A stretch of 52,973 nucleotides of DNA, from the NCBI RefSeq assembly GCF_030604785.1, contig NZ_JAUVVF010000023.1:1-52973 (forward strand), read 5' to 3'. Below, in pieces: positions 33,752 through 42,860 of this stretch. The translations under genes were made by a program, and so were the position numbers. The DNA comes from Paracoccus sp. (in: a-proteobacteria). GTDB taxonomy: Bacteria > Pseudomonadota > Alphaproteobacteria > Rhodobacterales > Rhodobacteraceae. Below the pieces are notes generated by a model. The model was given only the letters and a program-made list of their open reading frames with translations, was not told the DNA's origin and searched no databases. Numbering within the stretch: the first letter of the stretch is position 1; each line of letters opens with the position of its first letter.

Positions 33752-35040
33752 TGCTGATCTGGTTTCTGCCGCTGTTCCTTCTGTTCCTGATGCTGGGCCT
33801 GCCGGTCTTTTTTGGCATGCTGGCCGCGCCCGGCATCATCCTGTGGATGAACGGTCAGGAACGCGACCTGACCTTGCTGTACCGCAACCTCTACAACGGG
33901 ATGGACAGCTTTCCGCTGATGGCGATCCCGTTCTTCATGCTGGCGGGCGAGCTGATGAACCGCGGCGGCATCACGCTGCGGCTGGTCGAGTTCGCGCAGG
34001 CCCTGATGGGCCATCTGCGGGGCGGGCTGGCGCATGTGAACGTGCTCAGCTCGATGCTGTTCGCGGGGCTTTCGGGTTCTGCCGTGGCCGATACCTCGGC
34101 GCTTGGCTCTATGCTGGTCCCCGCGATGGAGAAGCAGGGCTACACCCGCCGCTTCGCCGCCGCGATCACGGCGGCCAGTTCGGTGATCGGCCCGATCATC
34201 CCGCCCTCGGGGATCATGATCATCTACGCCTATGTCATGGGCGAAAGCGTGGCCGCGCTGTTCCTGGCGGGCATCGTGCCGGGCGTGTTGGTCGGGCTGG
34301 GCCTGATGTTCGTCATCAAGATCATGGCGGACCGCTACGATTTCCCCATCGCCTCGGCCCGCCAGCCCTGGGCCGCGCGCGGACGCGCCAGCCTCAGGGC
34401 GTTCTGGCCGCTTCTGACGCCGGTCATCATCCTGGGCGGCATTCTCGGCGGCATCTTCACGCCCACCGAGGCTGCCGCCGTCGCGGTCGTCTATGCGATG
34501 ATCATCTCGCTTTTCGTCCTGAGGACGATGCGGGTGGCCGAGCTGCCCGACGTGCTGGGCCGGGCGGCGCTGACATCGGCGGTGGTGCTGCTGCTGGTGG
34601 GGGCGGCGATGTCGTTCAAGACGGTCGTTTCGCTGTCGCACGCGCCGCAGATCATGGCCGATTTCATCCTGGGGCTGACGGCGAACCCGCTGCTGCTGCT
34701 GTTCCTGATCAACCTGCTGCTGTTCGTGGTCGGCATGTTCCTTGATGCCGGGCCCGCGATCATCATCCTGGCGCCGATCCTTGCCCCCGTCTTCGAAAGC
34801 ATGGGCGTGGACAGCGTGCATTTCGCCATCATCATGTGCGTCAACCTGACCGTGGGTCTGGCGACGCCGCCGATGGGGCTGGTGCTGTTCGTGGCGGCCG
34901 CCGTCTCGAAGGAACGCGTGACCACCATCGCCCGCGCGATCCTGCCATTCCTTGCGGTCGAAATCGCGGTGATCTTCCTGATCACCTATTTCCCCGCCCT
35001 GTCCATGACCATTCCGCGCCTGACCGGCTTTGCGGACTGA
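33751..35040 (+). CDS. TRAP transporter large permease (DctM type)
   Basis: 429 aa, about twelve helices. DctM features: PLFLLFLMLGLPVFFGMLAAP, FPLMAIPFFMLAGELMN, GLSGSAVADTSALGSMLVPAM, PPSGIMIIYA, and PTEAAAVAVVYA. Forms the sodium-driven translocation channel with the Q subunit. Confidence 0.93.
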   Translation: MLIWFLPLFLLFLMLGLPVFFGMLAAPGIILWMNGQERDLTLLYRNLYNGMDSFPLMAIPFFMLAGELMNRGGITLRLVEFAQALMGHLRGGLAHVNVLSSMLFAGLSGSAVADTSALGSMLVPAMEKQGYTRRFAAAITAASSVIGPIIPPSGIMIIYAYVMGESVAALFLAGIVPGVLVGLGLMFVIKIMADRYDFPIASARQPWAARGRASLRAFWPLLTPVIILGGILGGIFTPTEAAAVAVVYAMIISLFVLRTMRVAELPDVLGRAALTSAVVLLLVGAAMSFKTVVSLSHAPQIMADFILGLTANPLLLLFLINLLLFVVGMFLDAGPAIIILAPILAPVFESMGVDSVHFAIIMCVNLTVGLATPPMGLVLFVAAAVSKERVTTIARAILPFLAVEIAVIFLITYFPALSMTIPRLTGFAD

Positions 35041-35070
35041 CCGATAACACCAACCCGGGAGGAAACCACC

Positions 35071-36117
35071 ATGTTCAAGACCACCTTGGCCCTTGCGGCG
35101 GCCCTGGCGCTGGCCGCGCCCGCCTTCGCGCAGGATTACACGATCCGCGCCGTCGCCAACTCGAACGAGGAGGACGAGGATTACGACGGGCTGCAGGTCT
35201 TCAAGTCTCATGTCGAGGCGGCCTCGAACGGCGCCATCGCGGTCGAGATCTACATGGGCACGCAGCTTTGCTCGAACGGGGCGGAATGCCTGCAGGGCGT
35301 GGCCGATGGCTCGATCGACGTCTACATCTCGACGCTGGACGGGGCGGCCGGGCTGTTTCCCTATTTCCAGGTGCTGGACATGCCCTATCTGATGGCCGAC
35401 GACCGGGTCGCGGAGCGGGTGCTGTCGGGCGATTTCATGCGCTATCTGCGCGACCGGGCGCTTGAGGACAGCGGCGACACGCTGCGGCTGATGACCATCG
35501 GCAATACTGGCGGCTGGCGCAGCTATGCCAATACGCAGCGCCGCGTGCAGACGCCTGCCGATCTGGCCGGGCTGAAGATGCGGACCGTGGTGGCGGACCT
35601 GCCGCAGGAACTGGCCCGCGCGATGGGCGCCTCGCCCACGCCGATCCCGTGGCCGGAACTCTTCACCTCGCTTCAGACGCGCGTGGTCGAGGGGACCGCG
35701 AACGGCATTACCGACATCATGTCGATGCGCTTTCCCGAGGCCGGGCTGCGCTACCTGACGCTGGACCAGCACGCCTATATGGGCGCTTATTGGTGGATGT
35801 CGAACGACAGCTTCATGGCCATGCCCGAGGACATGCGCCAGATCGTCGTGGACGGCTTCTACGCGCTGCAACAGGCGACCTTCGCCTCGCCCAAGCGCAA
35901 GTCGATCCCGGCCTACGAGGCCTTTGCCGCCGCGGGCGGCGAGGTCTATGTCCCCACGCCCGAGGAAAGGGCCGCCTTTGCCGAAGCGGCCGAGCCGGTC
36001 TATGCATGGTTCACCTCGTCCGTCAGCGGCGGCGAGGAGATCCTGGCCCTGTTCCGCGATGCCGTGGCCGAGGCCGAGGCGGCCGTGAACGAGGAACGGA
36101 CAAGGGACATCCAGTGA
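35071..36117 (+). CDS. TRAP transporter solute-binding protein (DctP type)
   Basis: 348 aa with signal peptide MFKTTLALAAALALAAPAFA and GGGAGGAAA before the start. DctP-family core: VEIYMGTQLCSNGAECLQGVADGSIDVYI, LAGLKMRTV with the ligand-clamping Arg, and WPELFTSLQTRVVEGTANGI. It has two Cys in the first lobe (CSNGAEC), which may form a disulfide. Ligand is inferred to be a sulfonate from the operon. Confidence 0.9.
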   Translation: MFKTTLALAAALALAAPAFAQDYTIRAVANSNEEDEDYDGLQVFKSHVEAASNGAIAVEIYMGTQLCSNGAECLQGVADGSIDVYISTLDGAAGLFPYFQVLDMPYLMADDRVAERVLSGDFMRYLRDRALEDSGDTLRLMTIGNTGGWRSYANTQRRVQTPADLAGLKMRTVVADLPQELARAMGASPTPIPWPELFTSLQTRVVEGTANGITDIMSMRFPEAGLRYLTLDQHAYMGAYWWMSNDSFMAMPEDMRQIVVDGFYALQQATFASPKRKSIPAYEAFAAAGGEVYVPTPEERAAFAEAAEPVYAWFTSSVSGGEEILALFRDAVAEAEAAVNEERTRDIQ

Positions 36118-36137
36118 CCACCATTCCCGATGACAGG

Positions 36138-36159
36138 AAGGGGGCTGCAAGGCCCCTTT
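36138..36159 (+). terminator. Hairpin between binding-protein gene and exporter gene
   Basis: AAGGGGGC / GCCCCTTT form an 8-bp stem with a 6-nt loop ending in TTT, 21 bp after the binding-protein stop. It probably causes partial termination or protects the 3' end, raising binding-protein expression over the downstream exporter. Confidence 0.6.
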
Positions 36160-36175
36160 CACAAGGGCCGCAGCC

Positions 36176-37171
36176 ATGCAGCCTGTGAATATCGAACGGC
36201 TGCGCCTGCTGGGCCCCGGTGTCACGCTGGCCGTGATCGTGGCAATGGCGGCGCAGTTCCTGTCGGCCCATTACGGGGCGCCGGTCATGCTGATGGCGAT
36301 CCTGCTGGGGATGCCGCTGCATTTCATGGCCGAGGATGCCCGCGCCGCCCCCGGCATCGACTTTGCCGCGCGGGGCCTGTTGCGGTTGGGCGTGGCGCTT
36401 CTGGGGCTGCGCGTCTCGGTCGAGATGGTCGCGCTGATCGGCTGGCCTTTCGTCGCGCTGATCGCGGCTTCGATCGCGGCGCTGATCCTGGGCTCGGTGC
36501 CGCTGATGCGGCGGCTGGGCCATGACCGGGCCTTCGGCCTTCTTACCGGCGGTTCGGTGGCGATCTGCGGCGCGTCGGCGGCGATGGCCATCGCCTCGGT
36601 CCTGCCGCCGCGTCCCACGACGGAACGCGATCTGTCCTTCGTGGTGATCACCGTCACGGCGCTGTCCACGCTGGCGATGATCCTCTATCCGGCGCTGGCC
36701 ACGCTGCTGGGGCTGGACATGCATCAGGCGGGGCTGTTCCTTGGCGGCACGATCCATGATGTGGCCCAGGTCGTGGGCGCGGGCTATTCGCTGTCGGACG
36801 AGGCCGGCGACACCGCCACGGTGGTCAAGCTGATCCGCGTGACGCTGCTGGCGCCGGTCGTGCTGGTCGCGGCGCTGATCCTGCGGCAGTCGGGGCAGGG
36901 GCGGGCGAAGACGCCGATCCTGCCGGGCTTCGTGCTGGCCTTTCTGGTTCTGGCGGGGCTGAATTCGGCGCATCTGGTCCCCGACATGATCACCGATGCG
37001 GCCTCGGTCGCCTCGCGCGCGATCCTGGTCGCGGCGGTGGCGGCGGTGGGGATGAAGACATCGCTGGCGCGGCTGGCCGAGGTGGGGCCGGGTGCCATCG
37101 CGCTGCTGATCGGGCAGAGCCTGGTTCTGGCGGGGCTGATCCTCGGACCCGTCCTGATGGGCTGGGTCTGA
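36176..37171 (+). CDS. YeiH/PSE-family putative sulfate/sulfite exporter (UPF0324)
   Basis: 331 aa, about ten helices. Family signature blocks: ARGLLRLGVALLGLRVS, LLTGGSVAICGASAAMAI, and GTIHDVAQVVGAGYSLS. These proteins are found with sulfonate-degradation genes and are proposed to export sulfite or sulfate. As last gene after a desulfonating monooxygenase, a sulfite export role is likely, in place of the TauE-type exporters of other clusters. Confidence 0.87.
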   Translation: MQPVNIERLRLLGPGVTLAVIVAMAAQFLSAHYGAPVMLMAILLGMPLHFMAEDARAAPGIDFAARGLLRLGVALLGLRVSVEMVALIGWPFVALIAASIAALILGSVPLMRRLGHDRAFGLLTGGSVAICGASAAMAIASVLPPRPTTERDLSFVVITVTALSTLAMILYPALATLLGLDMHQAGLFLGGTIHDVAQVVGAGYSLSDEAGDTATVVKLIRVTLLAPVVLVAALILRQSGQGRAKTPILPGFVLAFLVLAGLNSAHLVPDMITDAASVASRAILVAAVAAVGMKTSLARLAEVGPGAIALLIGQSLVLAGLILGPVLMGWV

Positions 37172-37178
37172 GGCAGAC

Positions 37179-37205
37179 GCGGCAGGCGGGCGCGCCGCCT
37201 GCCGC
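37179..37205. terminator. Bidirectional terminator hairpin
   Basis: Perfect 11-bp inverted repeat GCGGCAGGCGG / CCGCCTGCCGC with a 5-nt loop, lying between the convergent exporter and phytase-like genes. GC-only stem without a T-run. Confidence 0.65.
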
Positions 37206-37217
37206 TTCGGCGCAGGA

Positions 37218-39389
37218 TCAGTCGATCCGGCCGATCGTCCAGAACAGCGTCTCGCCCGAGGCGTCCTGCGCACCGTCATTGTCGGTCACGACCCAGGCCT
37301 CGCCCGCGGCGTCGATGGCGAAACCCTCGACCTTGTCCTGCACATAGCCGTTCAGCGCCATGAGGTCGGGGATGAAGTCACGCACCTCTTGCTTCTCCAC
37401 GACCGGCAGCGGCCCGCCCAGAGGAGCGGGGTCCAGCGCCGACAGGGCCACGCGGTAAAGCCGCTTCGTCGTCGCCGCCTCGCCGATCAGGTTGTCGCGC
37501 TCGACGATATAGGCCCAGTCGCCATGGATCGTGATCTCGGACAGGCCCATCCACGCGCCCTCGGCCGGGCTGTCCAGAGGATAATGGACTGCGCCCCAGC
37601 TCTTGGCCGCCGTGTCATAGGCCACCAGCTTGACCATCCCCGCCGGATCGTCGCGCCATTCGCGCTGCACGGCCAGCCACAGGGTCTGGTCCTGCACGGC
37701 GATCCCCTCGAAGCCGAAGCGAATCTCGTGCGCGACCAGTTCGGCGGGCAGGGCGATTTCCTCGCGGATCTCGCCCTTCGCGTCGATGCGATAGACGGCA
37801 TGCGGGATCAGCCGGTCCGACCGCCCCTCCGAAGCCAGCCAGAAGCCCCCGTCCGGCGCCAGCGCGATGCCTTCCAGATCCAGCTTCTGCGCGGGCTGGC
37901 CGGACCGCGTCACCACCATCTTGTCGGTGGTGCGCGCCGGGCTTTGGGTGGCGTCGATGGTGAAGATCGCAGGCTGCATCCCGTAGACGCTGTCGGACAC
38001 GGCATAAAGCCTGCCGGGAACCGTGGCATCGGCGACCATGCCCGACAGCGCGCCCCAGCCGATCAGGCTGTCCGCGCCGGCCGAGGTGATCATCGGATAG
38101 GCGGCGGGCGCCTCCTGCCATTCGTAGATCATCACATGGCTGCCCGCCCCGCCATCGGCCCGCGCATCCAGTTCATTGGCCGTGGCCAGAAGTCCGCGCG
38201 CCGGGATCGCCACCGCGCCCTCGGGGCTGCTCCCCGAGGGCAGCAATTGATGCAGTCTTGGCGCCGCGATGTCCGACACGTCATAGACCGCGATCAGCGA
38301 GGCGCGTTCCAGCGCGACAAAGACCATCGGCACATCGTCAAAGGTGCCGATCTCCAGCCCCTCGGGCTCGATGCCCTTGGAATGGCTGCGATGTTCGGGG
38401 TAATGGCCCAGCTCGACCACGGCATGTTCCAGCGAGGCGCCCGAATCCCAGACCGGCGTGCCGTCGCGGTGAAAGATTGACCAGCCGCGGGTGCCGCCCT
38501 GCCAGTCGCCCTCGTTCGCAAAGGCGATGTGCTGGTCGTCCAGCCACTTGACCGCATCGGGTTCGCGCGGGGCGGCAGGTTTGCTGCCCGAGAAATCCAG
38601 CGCGCCGTCGCGGCGGGTGTCGACGCCCTCCAGCGCGACCTCGCCGGCCGAAAAATGCGACAGGATCGACCCGTCGGCGCCGATAATGACGATGTGGTTG
38701 TTTTCCTGAAGCGTGACGACGATCTCGCCCGCCGCGTTCACATCGACGAATTCGGGCTCCGGGTCTTCGGGGAAGATGTCGGCCAGCCCCGTCAGGTCGA
38801 TGACCTGCATCGCGTCGCAATCGGGCGTGCCGTCGACGACGGGCAGCTTGACGACATGGCCGGCAGGCATCTGGGGCAGGCCGCCATCGCCCAGATCCTC
38901 GTCACGCTCGTTCTCGATGGCGATGGCCAGAAAGCTGCCATCGGGCGCGCGCGACACCGCATCGGGCTGACCGCCCAGCTCGCACGAGGCGGTGATCGCC
39001 ATGGCCGCGGGATCGACCGCGACCAGACGCCCCGAGGGGTTGTCGAAGCTGTCCGACGTGTTCACGCCCGCAAAGACCGTCGCGCCGATGAAGACGGCGG
39101 TGGTCGGTTCGCCCTCCATGTCGATGCTGCCCAACGCGCGGGGCGCTTGCGGATCGGTGATGTCGATCAGGCCGATCACGCCTAGGGGGCTGTCGGTATA
39201 GACCAGCATCATCCCGTCTTCCGAGGCCGAGATGATCTCGGCCGAGCTTTCGCGGGACAGGTCCTCGCCCTCGGCCATGTTGCGGGTGACGGGCAGGGTG
39301 GCGATGCGGTTGAAGTGGCTTTCGGCCAAGGCGGGCGATGCGGCCAGAAGGGCCAGCGCCGAGCACAGGCAGGGCAGGCGGGCGGTCAT
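37218..39389 (-). CDS. Periplasmic phytase-like esterase domain protein with beta-propeller N-terminus
   Basis: 723 aa with signal peptide ending SPALA. Residues about 25-400 contain repeated beta-propeller blades (VIGLIDITDPQAPRALGSI, VIDLTGLADIFPEDPEPEFVDVN, IAVYDVSDIAAPRL). Residues about 430-720 match the 'esterase-like activity of phytase' domain: DLEGIALAPDGGFWLASEGRS, EGIAVQDQTLWLAVQREW, KVEGFAIDAAGEAWVVTDNDG. Asp/Glu-rich loops suggest calcium binding. Possible phosphoesterase; substrate unknown. Monocistronic. An inverted GTCAC/GTGAC repeat lies about 50 bp upstream at 39438-39453. Confidence 0.82.
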   Translation of the reverse strand: MTARLPCLCSALALLAASPALAESHFNRIATLPVTRNMAEGEDLSRESSAEIISASEDGMMLVYTDSPLGVIGLIDITDPQAPRALGSIDMEGEPTTAVFIGATVFAGVNTSDSFDNPSGRLVAVDPAAMAITASCELGGQPDAVSRAPDGSFLAIAIENERDEDLGDGGLPQMPAGHVVKLPVVDGTPDCDAMQVIDLTGLADIFPEDPEPEFVDVNAAGEIVVTLQENNHIVIIGADGSILSHFSAGEVALEGVDTRRDGALDFSGSKPAAPREPDAVKWLDDQHIAFANEGDWQGGTRGWSIFHRDGTPVWDSGASLEHAVVELGHYPEHRSHSKGIEPEGLEIGTFDDVPMVFVALERASLIAVYDVSDIAAPRLHQLLPSGSSPEGAVAIPARGLLATANELDARADGGAGSHVMIYEWQEAPAAYPMITSAGADSLIGWGALSGMVADATVPGRLYAVSDSVYGMQPAIFTIDATQSPARTTDKMVVTRSGQPAQKLDLEGIALAPDGGFWLASEGRSDRLIPHAVYRIDAKGEIREEIALPAELVAHEIRFGFEGIAVQDQTLWLAVQREWRDDPAGMVKLVAYDTAAKSWGAVHYPLDSPAEGAWMGLSEITIHGDWAYIVERDNLIGEAATTKRLYRVALSALDPAPLGGPLPVVEKQEVRDFIPDLMALNGYVQDKVEGFAIDAAGEAWVVTDNDGAQDASGETLFWTIGRID

Positions 39390-39503
39390 GGAACACTCTT
39401 GCGGCTGTTGAACGAGCCATCAGCCTAGTGCCGCCTTGTCACAGATCGGTGACGCCGCGGCGCCGCCCCGTCAGGGCAGCGCCGGGCCGGGTTCATGCGC
39501 CCG

Positions 39504-40865
39504 TCAGGCGATCGGGAAGGCCCGCGCCAGCACCGGGGCATAGATGCGCGCCAGTCGGGCCACGGCCTCTTCGGGGGTCACCTCGGTGCTTTCGCCGCTG
39601 CGGCGGTCGGTCAGCTCGACCTTGTTGGCGGCCAGTCCGCGCGGGCCGACCGTGATCCGCCAGGGCAGGCCGATCAGGTCCATCGTGGCGAATTTCGCGC
39701 CCGCCCGTTCGTCCCGGTCGTCATAGAGCGGGTCCAGACCCTGCGCGCGCAGCGCCGCATACAGCGCCTCGCAGGCGCTGTCGGTCGAGGCGTCGCCCTG
39801 TTTCAGGTTGACGATGCCGGCATGGAAGGGGGTCACGCCCTCGGGCCAGATGATGCCCTTGTCGTCGTGATTGGCCTCGATGATGGCGCCCAGCAGGCGC
39901 GAGACGCCGATGCCGTGGCTACCCATGTGCACGGGCACGCGCGCGCCGTCGGGGCCGACCACCGTGGCGCCCATCGGTTCGGAATATTTGGTGCCGAAAT
40001 AGAAGATCTGGCCGACTTCGATCCCGCGGGCCTTGCGACGGCGTTGCTCGGGGACCTGGGCATAGACCGCCTCGTCATGGGTCTCGTCGGTGCGGGCATA
40101 GCGGCTGGTGAATTCCTCCAGCACGGCCTGGCATTCCTCGACGCTATCATAGTCGATCTGGCGGTCCCCAAAGGTCAGGTCGGTGATCTCGCTGTCATAG
40201 AAGACCTCGGATTCGCCCGTCTCGGCCAGAACCAGGAATTCATGCGTGTAATCGCCGCCGATCGGCCCGCCATCGGCGCGCATCGGAATGGCCTGCAGGC
40301 CCATGCGCTCATAGGTCCGCAGATAGCTGACCAGATGGCGGTTATAGGCGTGCAGCGCGTCTTCCTTGGTCAGGTCGAAATTGTAGCCGTCCTTCATCAG
40401 GAATTCGCGGCCGCGCATCACGCCGAAACGGGGGCGGATCTCGTCGCGGAACTTCCACTGGATGTGATACAGCGTCAGCGGCAGGTCCTTGTAGCTGTTC
40501 ACATGGCTGCGGAAGATGTCGGTGATCATCTCCTCATTGGTGGGACCATAGAGCAGGTCGCGCTTGTGGCGGTCCTTCAGGCGCAGCATCTCTTCGCCGT
40601 AATCGTCGTAACGCCCGCTTTCGCGCCACAGATCGGCCGGCTGCAGCGTCGGCATCAGCATCGGGATATGACCCGCGCGGGCCTGTTCCTCGTGCACGAT
40701 GGTTTCGATCCGGCGCAGGATCTTGTGGCCAAGCGGCAGCCAGGAATAGATCCCCGCAGCCTGCTGCTTGATCATCCCCGCGCGCAGCATGAGGCGGTGG
40801 CTGACGATCTGCGCCTCCTTGGGGTCTTCCTTCAGGACGGGCAGGAAATAACGCGACAGACGCAT
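39504..40865 (-). CDS. proS: Prolyl-tRNA synthetase, short alphaproteobacterial form
   Basis: 453 aa from [10 protein letters not shown]. Class II motifs: motif 2 [28 protein letters not shown] and motif 3 [16 protein letters not shown], plus TNEE and the anticodon domain at about 350-453. The editing INS domain between motifs 2 and 3 of E. coli ProRS is missing, as expected for alphaproteobacteria, so mis-acylated Ala-tRNAPro would need a separate editing protein. Confidence 0.95.
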   Translation of the reverse strand: MRLSRYFLPVLKEDPKEAQIVSHRLMLRAGMIKQQAAGIYSWLPLGHKILRRIETIVHEEQARAGHIPMLMPTLQPADLWRESGRYDDYGEEMLRLKDRHKRDLLYGPTNEEMITDIFRSHVNSYKDLPLTLYHIQWKFRDEIRPRFGVMRGREFLMKDGYNFDLTKEDALHAYNRHLVSYLRTYERMGLQAIPMRADGGPIGGDYTHEFLVLAETGESEVFYDSEITDLTFGDRQIDYDSVEECQAVLEEFTSRYARTDETHDEAVYAQVPEQRRRKARGIEVGQIFYFGTKYSEPMGATVVGPDGARVPVHMGSHGIGVSRLLGAIIEANHDDKGIIWPEGVTPFHAGIVNLKQGDASTDSACEALYAALRAQGLDPLYDDRDERAGAKFATMDLIGLPWRITVGPRGLAANKVELTDRRSGESTEVTPEEAVARLARIYAPVLARAFPIA

Positions 40866-40995
40866 GGGCGATCTCGTATCTGGCAGGGTTTGCAGGGCCG
40901 TCTTGGGCCAAAGGCGGCTGCGATGCAAGGCCCGGCCTTGCCATGAGGCCTGTGCGCGGGCAGATAGACCCTGTGCGGTGCGGGGGTTTTGCGCG

Positions 40996-42138
40996 ATGGG
41001 TATTCCGGTTCGATTGCAACTGATCTGGTGGGGCCTTGCGGCGACTGTCCTGCTGGTCTCGCTGTGGCTTCTGGGGCAGGCGGTGCTGCCCTTCATCCTG
41101 GGCGCGGGCATCGCCTATCTGCTGGACCCGTTGGCTGACCGGCTGGAGCGGGCGGGCCTGTCGCGCACCATGGCCGTGGTCGTGATCACGCTGGTGATGG
41201 TGCTGGCCTTCGTCACTGTCGTGCTGCTGATCGTGCCGCTGCTTCTGCGCCAGGCAGGCGCGCTGATCGAGACCGCGCCGCAGATGTACGAACAGGCCCG
41301 CCTGTTCGTCGAGACGCGCTTTCCCGCGCTGATCCCCGATGCCGGTCAATCGGGGCAGACCGTGTCCGAGATGGCGGCCGCGCTTCGCGAACAGGCGGGC
41401 GCGCTGGCCGGGCGGGTGCTGGGCTCTGTCCGGGGATTCGTGGGCACCGTCGCGCTGCTGGTGATCGTGCCGGTCGTGGCCTTCTACCTGCTGCTGGACT
41501 GGGACCATCTGGTCGCGCGGGTCGACACGCTGCTGCCGCGCGAACACGCCCCTGTCATCCGGCAATTGGCGACCGAGATCGACGCCGCCCTGGCCGGTTT
41601 CCTGCGCGGGCAGGCGTTGGTGATCCTGATCCTGGGGACGTGGTATGCCTTCATGCTGATGCTGGTCGGGCTGCCCTTCGGGTTCTTCATCGGCATCATG
41701 GCGGCGGTCCTGTCCTTCATCCCCTATGTCGGAGTGCTGATCGGGGGCGCGACGGCGATCGGGGTGGCGCTGTTCAGCTTCTGGGGCGACCCGCTCTGGA
41801 TCGGGGCGGTCATCGCGATCTTCGCCATCGGCCAGATTGTCGAGGGCAATTACCTGCAACCCAAGATCGTCGGCCACCATGTCGGGCTGCACCCGGTCTG
41901 GCTGCTGCTGGCGCTGTCGGTCTTCGGATCGCTGTTCGGCTTTGTCGGGCTGGTCCTGGCCGTGCCGATGGCGGCGGCGCTTGGGGTTCTGGCGCGCTTC
42001 CTGACATCGCGCTACCTGGTCAGCGGGCTCTATACCGGCGAGGGCGCCGCGCCCGAACCCGCCGCCCCCCTGCGGGTCGAGCTGGTGCCGCTGTCGCCCG
42101 AAACGCCGCCCCCCGGCGGGCAGGGTCCGGCCGCATGA
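40996..42138 (+). CDS. AI-2E family (UPF0118) membrane permease
   Basis: 380 aa. Family features: [17 protein letters not shown] near the N-terminus, long periplasmic segment at about 85-145, FYLLLDWD, and [24 protein letters not shown] followed by late helices. Members have been linked to AI-2 export or sodium/proton antiport; function is uncertain here. ATGA overlap with hdaA. Confidence 0.88.
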   Translation: MGIPVRLQLIWWGLAATVLLVSLWLLGQAVLPFILGAGIAYLLDPLADRLERAGLSRTMAVVVITLVMVLAFVTVVLLIVPLLLRQAGALIETAPQMYEQARLFVETRFPALIPDAGQSGQTVSEMAAALREQAGALAGRVLGSVRGFVGTVALLVIVPVVAFYLLLDWDHLVARVDTLLPREHAPVIRQLATEIDAALAGFLRGQALVILILGTWYAFMLMLVGLPFGFFIGIMAAVLSFIPYVGVLIGGATAIGVALFSFWGDPLWIGAVIAIFAIGQIVEGNYLQPKIVGHHVGLHPVWLLLALSVFGSLFGFVGLVLAVPMAAALGVLARFLTSRYLVSGLYTGEGAAPEPAAPLRVELVPLSPETPPPGGQGPAA

Positions 42139-42839
42139 CGCTGTTCTCGACCTCGCGCCAATTGACGCTGGACCTGACCACGCCCCCGGCCCATGCGCGC
42201 GCCGACTTCCTGGCCGCGCCCGCGAACGAGGCCGCGCTTCGCGTGCTGGACCAGCCACTGTCTTGGCCGCAGGGGCGGATGCTGCTGATCGGTCCGGAAG
42301 GTGCGGGCAAGACGCATATGGCGGCCTTCTGGGCGGCCGAGAACGGTGCCCGGCGCATCAGCGCCGCTGCCCTGCGTCCCGATGCGGCCGACCTGCTGGC
42401 GGCCGAGGGCGGGGCGGTGGTGGTCGAGGATGCCGATCATGCCGGCTTCGCGGCGGGGGCCGAGCAGGCGCTGTTCCATCTGTGGAACCTCTGCGGGCCG
42501 CGCGACTGCCTGCTGCTGCTGACCGCGCGCAGGGCGCCGCGCGATTGGGGGCTGGTCCTGCCCGATCTGCGTTCGCGGATGGACGCGATGCCGCAGGTCC
42601 ATCTGGGCCCGCCGGACGAGACATTGCTGGCCGCCGTGCTGGTCAAGCTGTTCGCGGACAGGCAGCTTTCGGTCTCGGCCGGGCTGATCGACTGGCTGGT
42701 CCTGCACATGGACCGCGATCTGGGTCTGGCGCGGCGGCTGGTCGCCGCGATGGACCGCGCGGCGATGGCCGAAAAAGGCCCCGTGACCCGCCGGATCGCC
42801 GCCGACCTGCTGGACAATCTCTCGACCGAGCGGGCATGA
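42135..42839 (+). CDS. hdaA: HdaA, DnaA-related regulator of replication initiation
   Basis: 234 aa. Starts with the clamp-binding-like RQLTLDL, then Walker A GPEGAGKTH, Walker B VVVEDADHA, and sensor regions (LLLLTARRAPRDW, LPDLRSRMDAMP). It lacks the DnaA DNA-binding domain. Hda proteins with the DNA clamp stimulate ATP hydrolysis by DnaA. Linked to the permease and ppk genes, an order common in alphaproteobacteria. Confidence 0.88.
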   Translation: MTLFSTSRQLTLDLTTPPAHARADFLAAPANEAALRVLDQPLSWPQGRMLLIGPEGAGKTHMAAFWAAENGARRISAAALRPDAADLLAAEGGAVVVEDADHAGFAAGAEQALFHLWNLCGPRDCLLLLTARRAPRDWGLVLPDLRSRMDAMPQVHLGPPDETLLAAVLVKLFADRQLSVSAGLIDWLVLHMDRDLGLARRLVAAMDRAAMAEKGPVTRRIAADLLDNLSTERA

Positions 42840-42860
42840 TCGCGCCATCCTGGCAATGTG

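Noticed and set aside
33280..36225. A 981-codon minus-strand frame over the TRAP genes
   Set aside because: His/Arg/Asp-rich antisense shadow of dctQ, dctM and dctP, which show full family motifs.
39438..39453. GTCAC-N6-GTGAC as a Pho box for the phytase-like gene
   Set aside because: Pho boxes are direct repeats of CTGTCAT-like units; this is a short inverted repeat that could arise by chance.
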